Assembly: GCA_029060985.1 (NCBI GenBank)
Contig: JAIDSX010000128.1
Location: 1 to 64,000 of the forward strand
Direction: 5' to 3'
Source of the DNA: Clostridia bacterium
GTDB lineage: Bacteria > Bacillota > Clostridia > Christensenellales > Borkfalkiaceae
DNA: 64,000 nt
This document shows, in pieces, positions 48,964 to 59,279 of this stretch. How positions within the stretch are numbered: position 1 is the stretch's first letter; each line of letters begins with the position of its first letter. The notes under the pieces were generated by a model. The model was not told where the DNA came from and ran no database searches. It saw only the letters and a list, made by a program, of their open reading frames with translations. A program made the translations under genes and the position numbers.

Positions 48964-49883
48964 TCACGCTATTGCATTCGACAAACGCATATCTTGCCAT
49001 GAAGAGGGACGTATCTCCCTCGACTTTGATCGTGTTTCCGGACGCGAAGTATCTGCGCACGCTCTTAAAGGAGTGCGCCAAGGCATTCTTCGGCGAGGAC
49101 GATAAAAGACGGTGCGCGCTCATCGAAGAGGAGACCTTTTCCGACTGTATCATTTTGCCCAAGGCGGGGAATAAGCTCACCGTCGAGGACGCGTCGTATA
49201 TCGTGGACGAGAGCCTTCTCCACCCTGTGGAGGAGGAGAAAAAGCTCTTCGTGTTAGACGCGTTCGACACGGCTTCCGTGCTCGTGCAAAATAAACTGCT
49301 TAAAATTTTGGAAGAACCGCCCCAAGGGGTTTACTTTCTTTTGGGCACGTCGAGCGAGGGGGCGGTGCTTCCCACGGTGCTCTCCCGCATGAGAAAGCTG
49401 ACCGTACCCCCCTTTGCGGAAGAGGCGGTGCTTTCCGCATTAGACCGCAACCACGCGGGGGAAGAGGGGCTTTCCCGCGCCGCGGCGGCTTCGGGCGGGG
49501 TGTATTCCCTTGCGGAGGAGCTTTTATTCGGCGGGGACAATTTCCGCATCGCGGAGCGGCTCTTCGAGGGAGAAGGGCTTGAAACGCTCAGCCGCGAGGT
49601 GGAAAAGATCAAGGACAGAGGCGCGCTCTTTGCGGCGCTTTCGCTGACGGCGCGGGACTTACTGTTCTACCGCACGGGGCAGGAGCGTTTCGCTTCGTTA
49701 AAGGGCGAAAACTTAAAAAGACTTGCAAGGAGCTATCCCGAAGGCGCGCTGCTTGCGGCGGCGCGGCATATCCAAAATGCGCGGCGGGAAGTCGAGTTCA
49801 ACGCTTCCCTGCGCCAGGCATTCTATACTTTGGGACTTAACATTCAAGAGGAGAAAACGAAATGGCAAAAGTTGTCGCAGTAA
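48960..49883 (+). CDS. holB: DNA polymerase III delta' subunit-like
   Basis: VLDAFDTASVLVQNKLLKILEEPPQGVYFLLGTSSEGAVLPTVLSRM; upstream of ricT. Confidence 0.8.
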   Translation: MITLLHSTNAYLAMKRDVSPSTLIVFPDAKYLRTLLKECAKAFFGEDDKRRCALIEEETFSDCIILPKAGNKLTVEDASYIVDESLLHPVEEEKKLFVLDAFDTASVLVQNKLLKILEEPPQGVYFLLGTSSEGAVLPTVLSRMRKLTVPPFAEEAVLSALDRNHAGEEGLSRAAAASGGVYSLAEELLFGGDNFRIAERLFEGEGLETLSREVEKIKDRGALFAALSLTARDLLFYRTGQERFASLKGENLKRLARSYPEGALLAAARHIQNARREVEFNASLRQAFYTLGLNIQEEKTKWQKLSQ

Positions 49884-50716
49884 AATTCAGACATGGGGAC
49901 AAACCCTATTATTTCAGCGCGGGCAAATTGAGCCCGCAAAAGGGGCAGGGCGTCATTGTAGAGACCGCAAAGGGGAACGAGTACGCCGTCGTCGAAGAGG
50001 GCGAGAAGGAGGTGGACGATAAGGAGATCGTTTCACCCTTAAAGCCGATCGTCCGCATTGCAACGGAGAAGGACGAGGCTTCGCGCAAAGCCAACGAGGA
50101 GCGCCGCCCCGAGGCATTGAAAATCTGCAAGCAGAAGATAAACGAGCACAAATTGAACATGAAGCTCGTGGACTGCGAATTTAACTTCGACGGGAGCAAG
50201 GTCGTGTTCTACTTTTCGGCGGAGGGAAGGGTGGACTTTCGCGAGCTCGTCAAGGATTTGGCTTCCACCTTCCACACCCGTATCGAATTGAGACAGATCG
50301 GCGCGCGCGACGAAACGCAGCTTTTGGGCGGGATCGCACCCTGCGGAAGAGACGTGTGCTGTGCAAGCTGTATGCCCGAATTCCGCCGCGTGAGCATTAA
50401 GATGGCGAAGAATCAGGGGCTTTCGTTGAATCCCGGTAAAGTGAGCGGGCTGTGCGGAAGACTGATGTGCTGTCTTTCCTACGAGAACGACTACTACGCC
50501 GAGGCGTACAAGAAGACGCCCAAGATCGGCGCGACGGTCACAACGCCCGAGGGCAAGGGCACGGTCGTCACCGTGAATATGCTGAAAATGGAAGTGCGCG
50601 TCAAAATCGAAAAGGACGGAGGCAACTTCGTCTACCGCGATTTCCCCGTCGATAAGGTGGGATTTAAGAGAAGCGTTGAGAAAGAGGACGAAAACGATAA
50701 TTCGGACGAAGAATAA
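49862..50716 (+). CDS. ricT: PSP1-domain protein RicT (YaaT)
   Basis: KFRHGDKPYYFSAG...ELVKDLASTFHTRIELRQIGARDETQLLGGIAPCGRDVCCASCMPEFRRVSIKMAKNQGLSLNPGKVSGLCGRLMCCLSYE. Confidence 0.93.
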   Translation: MAKVVAVKFRHGDKPYYFSAGKLSPQKGQGVIVETAKGNEYAVVEEGEKEVDDKEIVSPLKPIVRIATEKDEASRKANEERRPEALKICKQKINEHKLNMKLVDCEFNFDGSKVVFYFSAEGRVDFRELVKDLASTFHTRIELRQIGARDETQLLGGIAPCGRDVCCASCMPEFRRVSIKMAKNQGLSLNPGKVSGLCGRLMCCLSYENDYYAEAYKKTPKIGATVTTPEGKGTVVTVNMLKMEVRVKIEKDGGNFVYRDFPVDKVGFKRSVEKEDENDNSDEE

Positions 50717-50793
50717 AAAAGTTGGTAAAAAGTCTTTACTAACCCGAATGTTTGTGATATAATATAAATACTTTATAGACGGAGGTTTCACCG

Positions 50794-50964
50794 ATGGCAC
50801 ATAAAATTACCGAAGAGTGCGTATCCTGCGGCGCTTGCGCGGATACCTGCCCCGTAAATGCGATCGCTCCCGGCGACGCGACTTACGTCGTAGATCCCGA
50901 CACCTGCATCGACTGCGGCGCTTGTGAAGACGGTTGCCCTGTGGGTGCAATTACAGCTGAGTAA
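50794..50964 (+). CDS. 2[4Fe-4S] ferredoxin (56 aa)
   Basis: MAHKITEECVSCGACADTCPVNAIAPGDATYVVDPDTCIDCGACEDGCPVGAITAE; SD GGAGG; missed by the ORF track. Confidence 0.93.
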   Translation: MAHKITEECVSCGACADTCPVNAIAPGDATYVVDPDTCIDCGACEDGCPVGAITAE

Positions 50965-50971
50965 GCAAATT

Positions 50972-51005
50972 AAAAAAAGCGCGGAGAAGTTTCCGCGCTT
51001 TTTTT
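50972..51005 (+). terminator. Rho-independent terminator
   Basis: AAAAAAAGCGCGGAgaagtTTCCGCGCTTTTTTT. Confidence 0.85.
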
Positions 51006-51146
51006 ATGCGCGCTTCCTCTAAGCGTCGCAATACTACGTCAAGCTCCGCTTTTCTTCGGGTCACTTACGTCTTAGTAAGTTCCCCTTGAAAATGCTCGCT
51101 TTCCTTGTCTTGCTCGCTTATAGAAAGCGCACGTTGCCTTTTGTTT

Positions 51147-51812
51147 ATGAAATCAATCGACTACCTCACCCAACAATATAAAATCATACAGGACGATTCG
51201 CTGTACCGCTTCACCTCCGATTCCATTCTTTTAAGCCGCTTCGTCACGGCGCAAAAGGGGGAAACGGTTGCCGACTTCTGCGCGGGCGGCGGGGTCGTCG
51301 GGCTGAACTTTTTCGCCGAGAACACGGGCATTACTTCCGTGACCTTTTTCGAGGCGCAAAAAGAGCTTGCTTTGCTCTCAGAAGAATCGATTTCTCTGAA
51401 CAGGCTCAACGATACCATGAAGGTCGAGAACGTGCGCTTGCAGGAAATTCCCGCGGAGTATACCGAGAAGTTTTCTTTAATTCTCTGCAACCCGCCCTTC
51501 GAGAGCGCGGGCTTTGAAAATGCAGACCCCAAAAAAGCAATTTGCAAAAAGGAGCTTACCCTGTCCTTGGAGGAGCTTGTTTTAAGCGCGAAGCGCTGTT
51601 TGAAATTCGGCGGAAGATTCGTTCTCTGTCACCGTGCCGACCGCGCGGCGGAGGTGTTGTATACCTTGCACGCGGCGGGATTAGAGCCCAAGAAAGTGCA
51701 GTTCGTCACGGGAAAAGCGGGGCGCGAGCCGTACCTCGTTTTAGTGAGCGCGAAGAAGGGCGCAAAGGCGGGCGTAAGAGTTTTAAGCGAAAAAGTAAAC
51801 GAAGGAGTTTGA
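51147..51812 (+). CDS. tRNA1(Val) (adenine-N6)-methyltransferase-like
   Basis: DYLTQQYKIIQDDSLYRFTSDSILLSRF...FCAGGGVVGLNF...LILCNPPFESAG. Confidence 0.85.
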   Translation: MKSIDYLTQQYKIIQDDSLYRFTSDSILLSRFVTAQKGETVADFCAGGGVVGLNFFAENTGITSVTFFEAQKELALLSEESISLNRLNDTMKVENVRLQEIPAEYTEKFSLILCNPPFESAGFENADPKKAICKKELTLSLEELVLSAKRCLKFGGRFVLCHRADRAAEVLYTLHAAGLEPKKVQFVTGKAGREPYLVLVSAKKGAKAGVRVLSEKVNEGV

Positions 51813-51813
51813 T

Positions 51814-52617
51814 ATGATCTATTTTGCGGCGACGCCGATCGGAAACTTAAAGGATATCACGCTGCGGGTTTTGGAGACGCTCAAAGAGGCGGACGCGATT
51901 TTCTGCGAGGACACCCGCCATACCTTAAAGCTGCTTTCCGCTTACGATATCAAAAAGCCGCTGTACGCCTGTCATAAATTCAACGAGAGCGAGGCGGCGG
52001 AAAAGATCGTCGCGCTCTCGAAAGAGGGAAAGAACGTCGTAATCGTGTCCGACGCAGGTATGCCCGTTATCTCCGACCCCGGCGCGGTCGTTGCGAAAAA
52101 GCTCCAGGAGGCGGGAGAAAAGTTCACGGTGCTCCCCGGCGCGTGCGCCTTCGTAAGCGCGCTTGCGCTCGCGGCATTCCCAAGCGAGAAGTTCACCTTT
52201 TTGGGCTTTCTGCCCGATAAGACGGGGGAGAGAAGGCGCGTTCTCGAACAGTATAAAGAGGCGCGCGAAACGCTTATCTTCCACGCCGCTCCGCAGGACG
52301 TGGACGCGTATATCAAAGTCATGTACGAGGTATTCGGCTCCCGTTCCGCCTGCGCCGTGCGCGAAATCACGAAGATCCACGAAGAGGTTTTGTATTTCGA
52401 TTTGAAGGACGGCTTAAAAGGCGAAAAGCGCGGGGAGTTTGTGCTTCTTGTCGAAGGCGCGGCGGAAAAAGAAAACCCCCTCAACGCGTTGAGCGTAAGG
52501 GAGCATTTGCAAAAATATTTGAGCGAGGGTATGGACAAAAAGGAAGCGATCAAACTTGTTTCCCGCGAAAGGGGCGTTCCCAGGAACGAGGTCTATCAAG
52601 AGGCGATCGATTTATGA
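51814..52617 (+). CDS. rsmI: 16S rRNA (cytidine1402-2'-O)-methyltransferase
   Basis: IYFAATPIGNLKDITLRVLETLKEADAIFCEDTRHTLKLL...SDAGMPVISDPG. Confidence 0.96.
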   Translation: MIYFAATPIGNLKDITLRVLETLKEADAIFCEDTRHTLKLLSAYDIKKPLYACHKFNESEAAEKIVALSKEGKNVVIVSDAGMPVISDPGAVVAKKLQEAGEKFTVLPGACAFVSALALAAFPSEKFTFLGFLPDKTGERRRVLEQYKEARETLIFHAAPQDVDAYIKVMYEVFGSRSACAVREITKIHEEVLYFDLKDGLKGEKRGEFVLLVEGAAEKENPLNALSVREHLQKYLSEGMDKKEAIKLVSRERGVPRNEVYQEAIDL

Positions 52618-53397
52618 CCTTTTTCCTTTTTTGCGAAAGACCCGTTTAATGGACTTGACTTCCTCATAAATAGCTTTGAGCGAATCCGTGATTTCCGCGC
52701 CGTTATCGGCAGTGAACGCGAACACCGTTCTCAAAGTCGTAATCTGGATTCCCGCTTCGGTATCGAGGCGGATCATTTTTTCATAGGGGATCGCATATTC
52801 GAAGCGGTCGGTCACGATCACCGCGCCGCGGGAGAGCAAATAGCAGTGCGCGCAGGGATTCCCCTGGCGGTATTTTTTGGTATCGTTGTAAAATATGATC
52901 TGCGTTATGATGAGCGCCGCCACGACGACTGCGCTGATGATCCCGAAGAGCATCCAGTCGAGATTACTGATGAAGTGGGTGCAGAAGGAGAGCGCAATCA
53001 AAATCAGCGCGGCGATCACGACCGACGGAATCAAGTACTGCGTCGTGTAGCGGTCGTGCAGGGAGACCGTTCCCGTTGCCGAGCACATGGTTTTTCCGAG
53101 CGAATCGCCGTACATGATTGCAATGTAATCGTCGTCGTACAGCGTATCGTCGCAAATGGGCACGACGAATTTCCAAATTTCGGAAAGAGGTGAGCCCCCG
53201 ACCTTTACAGTCTCCAAAAGCTCCCGCGCCTTGGGGAATTTTACCGCTTCGTTGTCCTCGCTTACAAACACGAACGAAGGAACGCCTTCCCCGTCCGCCT
53301 CGCGCGCGATGAGATATTCTTTCGATTCGTAAGTGAAATTGAGTCTTGAAATTTCTCCCAAAACGAGAGATTTCGTAAACGCTTCCAATGAAATCAT
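52612..53397 (-). CDS. Hypothetical membrane protein (YcxB-like C-terminal part by eye)
   Basis: Starts MISLEAFTKSLVLGEISRLNFTYESKEYLIAREADGEGVPSF; two TMs in the C-terminal half. Confidence 0.6.
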   Translation of the reverse strand: MISLEAFTKSLVLGEISRLNFTYESKEYLIAREADGEGVPSFVFVSEDNEAVKFPKARELLETVKVGGSPLSEIWKFVVPICDDTLYDDDYIAIMYGDSLGKTMCSATGTVSLHDRYTTQYLIPSVVIAALILIALSFCTHFISNLDWMLFGIISAVVVAALIITQIIFYNDTKKYRQGNPCAHCYLLSRGAVIVTDRFEYAIPYEKMIRLDTEAGIQITTLRTVFAFTADNGAEITDSLKAIYEEVKSIKRVFRKKGKRS

Positions 53398-53504
53398 ATA
53401 CCGTATTTTACCACAACCGTTTGAATCTGTCAACGCTACGAAGGGTAAAAGAAGTTGCAAGAATTTGTAAAGCGTGGTATAATGCCTTTTCGGAGGATTA
53501 AACA

Positions 53505-54362
53505 ATGAAGTTGATCGAGAACGCCCGTTTCGGTGAGGAACGCGCGCTGTATGCAAGTCGGGATTTGATTTTGAAGAACGTCTCCTTCGACGGGGAAGAG
53601 GACGGGGAGAGCGCGCTCAAAGAGAGCCGCAATATCGAGGCGGAAAAGTGCTTTTGTAATCTCCGCTATCCCTTTTGGCATATCAATCAATTAAAAATAG
53701 CTGATACCCAAATGACTTCGCTCTGCCGCGCCGCGCTTTGGTATTCGGAGGATATTCTCATCAAGAATACTAAAATGCACGGGATTAAGGCGCTTAGAGA
53801 ATGCAAACGAATCGGCATATACGACAGCGATATTATCTCCCCCGAGTTCGGCTGGTTTAACGACAATGTCACGATGGAGAACACGGCCTGTGAGAGCGAA
53901 TATTTTATGATGCGTTCGCGCAATCTTAATTTTAAGAAAGTGAGTTTGAAGGGGAAGTATTCCTTCCAATATATCGAGAACGCGACCTTCGAAAACTGCA
54001 CCTTCGATACGAAGGACGCCTTTTGGCATTCCAAAAATACGACCGTGAAGAACTCTCTCGTGAAGGGGGAATACCTCGGCTGGTATGCGGAAAATCTCAC
54101 CTTTATCGACTGCGTCATTACAGGCACGCAGCCCCTCTGCTACTGCAAGGGCTTAAAGCTTATCAACTGTAAAATGCTCGACGCGGACTTGTGCTTTGAA
54201 AAGTCGGAGACGGAAGCGGAAATTACCACCCCCGTTTTGAGCATTAAAAATCCCTATAAGGGTAAGATTTACGTTCCCGAAGTGGGCGAAATTACCCGCG
54301 ACGATCCCGCTTCTACGGGCGAAATTATTTTGACCGCGCCCTCGAAACGGCAGGCGGGGTGA
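53505..54362 (+). CDS. DUF3737-family protein (right-handed beta-helix-like)
   Basis: ENARFGEERALYASRDLILKNVSFDGEEDGESALKESRNIEAEKCFCNLRYPFWHI. Confidence 0.85.
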   Translation: MKLIENARFGEERALYASRDLILKNVSFDGEEDGESALKESRNIEAEKCFCNLRYPFWHINQLKIADTQMTSLCRAALWYSEDILIKNTKMHGIKALRECKRIGIYDSDIISPEFGWFNDNVTMENTACESEYFMMRSRNLNFKKVSLKGKYSFQYIENATFENCTFDTKDAFWHSKNTTVKNSLVKGEYLGWYAENLTFIDCVITGTQPLCYCKGLKLINCKMLDADLCFEKSETEAEITTPVLSIKNPYKGKIYVPEVGEITRDDPASTGEIILTAPSKRQAG

Positions 54363-54498
54363 TAAAAAAAGGCGGTTTTTGACGGGAAATACCGTGAAAT
54401 AGGACATCTTTTGTAAAAAATATCGGAAAACGATTGATTTTTCACGGAAAGTATATTATAATTTGATAGAATCCTAAATCGTGTAGGAGTATAACGTT

Positions 54499-57411
54499 AT
54501 GACAAAAATAAAAAAATCGGCTTTGGCATTCGGCACGGCTTGCGCGCTTGCGCTTACGGGCGGATTTGCGGCATTAAAAGTTCTTCCCGCAGCTGCGGAC
54601 GATCCTGTCACCCGCAGACATTACGGCGAGAATCTTGCGACGGACAATCTCGCAGTCGCATTTTACGACGAGCTCGTTAAAATGACCAAGACGAGCACGA
54701 GCACAGAGGGTGAGACGGAAACGACTGTTCCGAGCGAATTCCAACAGGGGAAAGAACACAAGGCAACAGACGCGGCATTTACCGAAACTGTGTTGCAGGC
54801 TTATTACGAAACGGGCGATACAAGCCTTGTAAAAGCGTTCGGCGCGGCGCTCGATTGCTTCCGTTACGACTACGTCGAGCTTTTCTATGTCAACTTCGAC
54901 GCGCTTAACTTTACCGTAACTAAAACGGAGAAAGAAGACGATTCGGGAGATGTTGAGCACGGCGTTACGATCGGTAAGCAGAAATATCTCTTAGCGGAGA
55001 ACGTTGCGGAAAAAATCACCGCGTACGAAAATAAGGTCAAAGAGTATACGGATTCCGTAACTGCGACTTCGACGGCGGAGAAAGTAAAGTCCGTTAGCGA
55101 GGCGCTTGGCGAAAAACTCACTTACGGATACGGCGGTTTTGCAGGTACTGCTTATTCGATCGTAGACGGAACTGCAAACAGCGAGGGCGCGGCGCGCGCG
55201 TTCAAGGCGGTCATGGAATCCCTCGGCGAAACGTGCGAGCTCGTCTCCGGTTACTACGTTCAGAACGGCGTCATCAAGGCTTGGACTTGGAACTACGTAA
55301 AAGACGGCAGCAATTGGTACGCAGTGGACGTTGCGGCAAACCTCGTCACAAAGTCCCAAAAGTACGTAAACCTTGCGGGCGCGGAATTTAACCTCGACCA
55401 CTACGAAGAAAAAGTCGTTTCGTTATCGAAATATGAATTACAATATCCCAAGCTTACCACGGGCACGCTTTCCGTAGACACGGGCGCGCTTGAAATCGAA
55501 GTTGAGGAAAACGTATCCTATGGGGAAGGGGAAGAAGCTAAAACCGCGACTGCTGCCTTCTCTTATAAAGAAAAAGAACTTGATAATCTTAGAATCAAAG
55601 TAAACGGTGAATGGCAGACGATCACTGCATATATGGCAGAAGCCAATAAAGCTCCCGAAGAGGGCGGCGAAGCCGTTGAAAACGTAAAAATCGACGAAAA
55701 TGAACAAAAGGTTTACTTCTTCGAATTAACAAAAAGTGAATTTGAACTTGCAGAAGCTGACGCTTCGGGCAAGAGAATTATTCCTCTTGCAAATACCGGC
55801 AGTACCGGTAGCGATACGAGCATTACGATTGCATATGCAGAAGTGCTTAAACAAATTGATGGAACGACAATCGGAATCGATTGTACGGTCGAAACGCTTA
55901 ACGGCGAGAAAGTCGAGGGTGTATCTTTTGAAATAAAGAATGTAAATTTCAACGATACTACCAACACCGTTTCGTTTGATTTTACGCCGAGCAAAGAGCC
56001 GAAGCATAACCCGCTCCGTTATATCTTCACGCCCACCAATCTTGCGGCAACGAAAACTGTAACGAAAGAGCCCGAAGAAGAAGGCGGCACACCCACCACG
56101 GAGACGGTTGCCGATACGGATACCGTTTTGAAGTCTTATTCCTATGTATACAGCTATGATAAGGTTGTAGCCGAAAAGGTATACGGCGGAAGCGATATTT
56201 CTTCGGATATCGTCGTAAAACCTTCTCTTGCATTCAACAACGAGCTTTCGCTTAACGGCTGGACCTACGGCGACAATAAGCCCATGGACGAAAGCATGAA
56301 GTCTTCGCTCACGCTCGCCGTCACGAAGCCCGCTTCGGACGATCAAGCCAAGATCGAAGCGGCGGCACAAAAGATTTATACGGAAGAAAACGCCATTAAA
56401 ACGAACGGCGTCGTGTCCTACAACGTCGGTTTAACTTTGGACGGGCAAGCGGTCAGCATTCCCGAAAATTCCTACGTAAAACTTGCGCTCCCTTATCCTG
56501 CGGATTATATCACGACCGGCGGTGTGGATACTGGCGTCGTGTTTAAGGTATTGCAGTTCAAGCGCGGCGCAGACGGCGCGATCGATTACGACAACGCTAC
56601 GGTGGTGGACGCCGTTGCAACGCGGCAGGGAATTATCGCCGCAGTGAACGGACTCGACGCCTTCGCGGTAATCGCGCTCGATAATACGAAAGTCGGAGAC
56701 GCCGCAAACGAAAAAGCGATCCTTACGCAGACTTCGGGCGTAGGCGGCACGGTTACGACGGACAGCAAAAAGCCCGTCAATACGCTCAAAGAAGGCGAAG
56801 AGATTACCTATACGTTAACGTATGATGCTGAAAAATATAATGTCGGCTATGCGACGGTCGACGGAGTAGATATCACGGCTAAAATCATGGATAATAAAGT
56901 TACCGTCAAGTACACCGACCTTGTAACGGGACCGGAAGGAAGTGAAGTTGGCGTTCTGAACAATGTTTTGCAGGTGGTATTCGTGAGAACAGACGCGACC
57001 GAGCATGATATCGAAGTTGTAAAGGGCTTTACGGAAAATACGGTCGGTAAACAGCTTGATACGACGAACTATACTTCCGGTGAAATCAGTGGAATTACAA
57101 GCATCACCTATCCTACGGGCTCTGTCGTGATCGGGCCGAACACGTCTTCCGGTGAACTTCCTCCGCCTGTTGTTAACGATCCGACCGATGTCGATACGGC
57201 AAGCTCGAAAATGGCAATGATCATCATTCTCAGCGTTGTCGGCGGACTTGTTTTGATCGGCGTGATCGCAATTATCTACTGCGGCGCGATCAGACCCAAG
57301 ATTTTAAGAGAGCGCGAAGAGGAAGCGGAAAGAATCGCCGCACAGCGTGAAAGAAGAGCAAACAGAAATAAAATGAGATCGGGCTCTTCCTACAATCCCA
57401 GAACGAAATAA
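54499..57411 (+). CDS. Large secreted/cell-surface protein with degenerate transglutaminase-like domain and C-terminal TM anchor
   Basis: Signal peptide; DGTANSEGAARAFKAVMESLGETCELVSGYY...AWTWNYVKDGSNWYAVDVA; C-terminal TM plus basic tail. Confidence 0.7.
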   Translation: MTKIKKSALAFGTACALALTGGFAALKVLPAAADDPVTRRHYGENLATDNLAVAFYDELVKMTKTSTSTEGETETTVPSEFQQGKEHKATDAAFTETVLQAYYETGDTSLVKAFGAALDCFRYDYVELFYVNFDALNFTVTKTEKEDDSGDVEHGVTIGKQKYLLAENVAEKITAYENKVKEYTDSVTATSTAEKVKSVSEALGEKLTYGYGGFAGTAYSIVDGTANSEGAARAFKAVMESLGETCELVSGYYVQNGVIKAWTWNYVKDGSNWYAVDVAANLVTKSQKYVNLAGAEFNLDHYEEKVVSLSKYELQYPKLTTGTLSVDTGALEIEVEENVSYGEGEEAKTATAAFSYKEKELDNLRIKVNGEWQTITAYMAEANKAPEEGGEAVENVKIDENEQKVYFFELTKSEFELAEADASGKRIIPLANTGSTGSDTSITIAYAEVLKQIDGTTIGIDCTVETLNGEKVEGVSFEIKNVNFNDTTNTVSFDFTPSKEPKHNPLRYIFTPTNLAATKTVTKEPEEEGGTPTTETVADTDTVLKSYSYVYSYDKVVAEKVYGGSDISSDIVVKPSLAFNNELSLNGWTYGDNKPMDESMKSSLTLAVTKPASDDQAKIEAAAQKIYTEENAIKTNGVVSYNVGLTLDGQAVSIPENSYVKLALPYPADYITTGGVDTGVVFKVLQFKRGADGAIDYDNATVVDAVATRQGIIAAVNGLDAFAVIALDNTKVGDAANEKAILTQTSGVGGTVTTDSKKPVNTLKEGEEITYTLTYDAEKYNVGYATVDGVDITAKIMDNKVTVKYTDLVTGPEGSEVGVLNNVLQVVFVRTDATEHDIEVVKGFTENTVGKQLDTTNYTSGEISGITSITYPTGSVVIGPNTSSGELPPPVVNDPTDVDTASSKMAMIIILSVVGGLVLIGVIAIIYCGAIRPKILREREEEAERIAAQRERRANRNKMRSGSSYNPRTK

Positions 57412-57420
57412 TCGAAATTA

Positions 57421-57447
57421 AAAAACCCGCCCTTCGGCGGGTTTTTT
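57421..57447. terminator. Rho-independent terminator
   Basis: AAAAACCCGCCcttcGGCGGGTTTTTT. Confidence 0.85.
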
Positions 57448-57457
57448 GTTTATTAAA

Positions 57458-57970
57458 TTATTCGATATCGATTTGGCAGCACTTCATAACGTTAAGCGCG
57501 GAAAGGTGGTTTTCCTTCGTCGTGCCCGCGCAGGCGGAAGCGCTTACGGCAACCCTTGCCGTTGGGCAGTACGCCTTTACGAGCAGCGCGTTCGAGACCA
57601 CGCAGATGTCCGTGCAGATTCCCGCAAAAAGGATTTCGTCGTATTTGCCGTCGCGGGCGTATTCGCCGAGCGCAACGCTTGCAAACGCGTCCTTTTCAAA
57701 GATTTTCGCGCCCGCAATATAAATTCCGTCGGCAAGCTCCGCGCCCTTCGTTCCCCGAATGCAGTGGGGGATAGGAAGGCGTTTTCCTTCCTGCGTTTCC
57801 AAATAATTGTCGCCGTGTAAGTCCTTGGTGTAAACGATCTCGGTATTTCTTTCCCGCTCGCGCCCGACGAGCGCACGGACGGCAACGGCGGCTTCTTCTC
57901 CGCCCTCCGCTTTGAGCGAGCCGTTTACGAAGTCGTTCTGCATATCCACGACTACAAGCAGTCTTTTCAT
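57458..57970 (-). CDS. Cysteine hydrolase/nicotinamidase-like
   Basis: LLVVVDMQNDFVNGSL...EILFAGICTDICVVSNALLVKAY. Confidence 0.88.
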   Translation of the reverse strand: MKRLLVVVDMQNDFVNGSLKAEGGEEAAVAVRALVGRERERNTEIVYTKDLHGDNYLETQEGKRLPIPHCIRGTKGAELADGIYIAGAKIFEKDAFASVALGEYARDGKYDEILFAGICTDICVVSNALLVKAYCPTARVAVSASACAGTTKENHLSALNVMKCCQIDIE

Positions 57971-58572
57971 ACGACAAACTTTTTAATTTCTTTCACGGCA
58001 AGGTTTGCGATATAGCGGCAGCCCCTGTGCGTGGGGTGAACGCCGTCCGCCGCGAATTTTTCGGGCGAAATGTCCTGCGTAAGTCCGCGGAAAATTTCGT
58101 CCATAGGGATAAGCGGGATTTTGCCGTCTGCGATTTCGCGAATGATTTTATTGAAGGCGTCCACGTAGGGACGGAAGTTCTTTTTGCTCGCAACGTCCAA
58201 AAGAAAGGATTCGATCAGGATGAGCTTTGCGCCCGTGCCCTGAATGGTTTCCACGAGCTTTTTATAGTTCGTGCGGAATTGCTCCTCGGTCGTAACTTCT
58301 CCGCCGTCCATTCTGCGCCATACATCGTTGATACCCGCTAAAAGCACCACTAAATCGGGCTTTTCCGCAACGACGTCTTTTTCGATTCTCTGCAAAAGCT
58401 CGGTGGTGCGTTCGCCGCCGATTCCCTTGTTCAGAATCAGCAATTCCTTTTCGGGATACAGAAGCCGCAATTTATTTGCGGCAAACAAAACGAATCCTTT
58501 TCCGAGATCGTTCGGATTCTCCCTGTCGCGTTCGGCGTCCGTGATCGAATCGCCGAAAAATATAATTTTCAT
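57967..58572 (-). CDS. SGNH/GDSL hydrolase
   Basis: IIFFGDSITDAER...LVVLLAGINDVWR...DGVHPTHRG. Confidence 0.92.
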   Translation of the reverse strand: MKIIFFGDSITDAERDRENPNDLGKGFVLFAANKLRLLYPEKELLILNKGIGGERTTELLQRIEKDVVAEKPDLVVLLAGINDVWRRMDGGEVTTEEQFRTNYKKLVETIQGTGAKLILIESFLLDVASKKNFRPYVDAFNKIIREIADGKIPLIPMDEIFRGLTQDISPEKFAADGVHPTHRGCRYIANLAVKEIKKFVV

Positions 58573-58592
58573 TTCTTTCCCCCAAGCGGCGT

Positions 58593-59126
58593 TTATTTTA
58601 CGCCGAAATGATTTTTATAGTTCTGAATGCACTTTGCAATGATTTCCACCGCCTCGTCGCGGTGCGCAATTTCCTTGACCGCCGTCTTCTTGTGTTCGAG
58701 CGATTTATATACTTCGAAGAAGTGCATCATTTCGTCGAAGATATGCTTCGGCAGTTCGTGAATATCGTAGTAGCCGTTGTATGTAGGGTCCTTGTGCGGG
58801 ATCGCGATAATTTTTTCGTCGAGCGCTCCGCCGTCGATCATCTTTATGACTCCCACGGGATAGCAGCCTACGAGCGTCATGGGATAGATCGTTTCGTTGC
58901 AGAGAACGAGTACGTCCAAGGGGTCGCCGTCGTCCGCAAGCGTTTTGGGGATAAATCCGTAGTTCGCGGGATACACCGTAGAGGTGTAGAGCACCCGATC
59001 GAGCTTTAACAGCCCCGTTTCCTTATCGAGCTCGTATTTCGCCTTGCAGCCCTTCGGGATTTCAATGAGGGATTCAAAAGAATTGGGTTTAATTCTTTTT
59101 TCGTCAATATCGTGCCAAATATTCAT
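58593..59126 (-). CDS. ppa: Inorganic diphosphatase
   Basis: VYPANYGFIPKTLADDGDPLDVLVL. Confidence 0.95.
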   Translation of the reverse strand: MNIWHDIDEKRIKPNSFESLIEIPKGCKAKYELDKETGLLKLDRVLYTSTVYPANYGFIPKTLADDGDPLDVLVLCNETIYPMTLVGCYPVGVIKMIDGGALDEKIIAIPHKDPTYNGYYDIHELPKHIFDEMMHFFEVYKSLEHKKTAVKEIAHRDEAVEIIAKCIQNYKNHFGVK

Positions 59127-59279
59127 TTTATGGACCTCTTTTTTCATTTTAACATATTTTGTCCATATCCGCAATACGCGCGGAAAAAATTTTTAAGAAA
59201 AATTTTGCGTTTCCGCTCGAATATTACTTTGACAACCGCGTAATTTTATGATATAGTGTTATTGCTTTTGATTGAGCTT

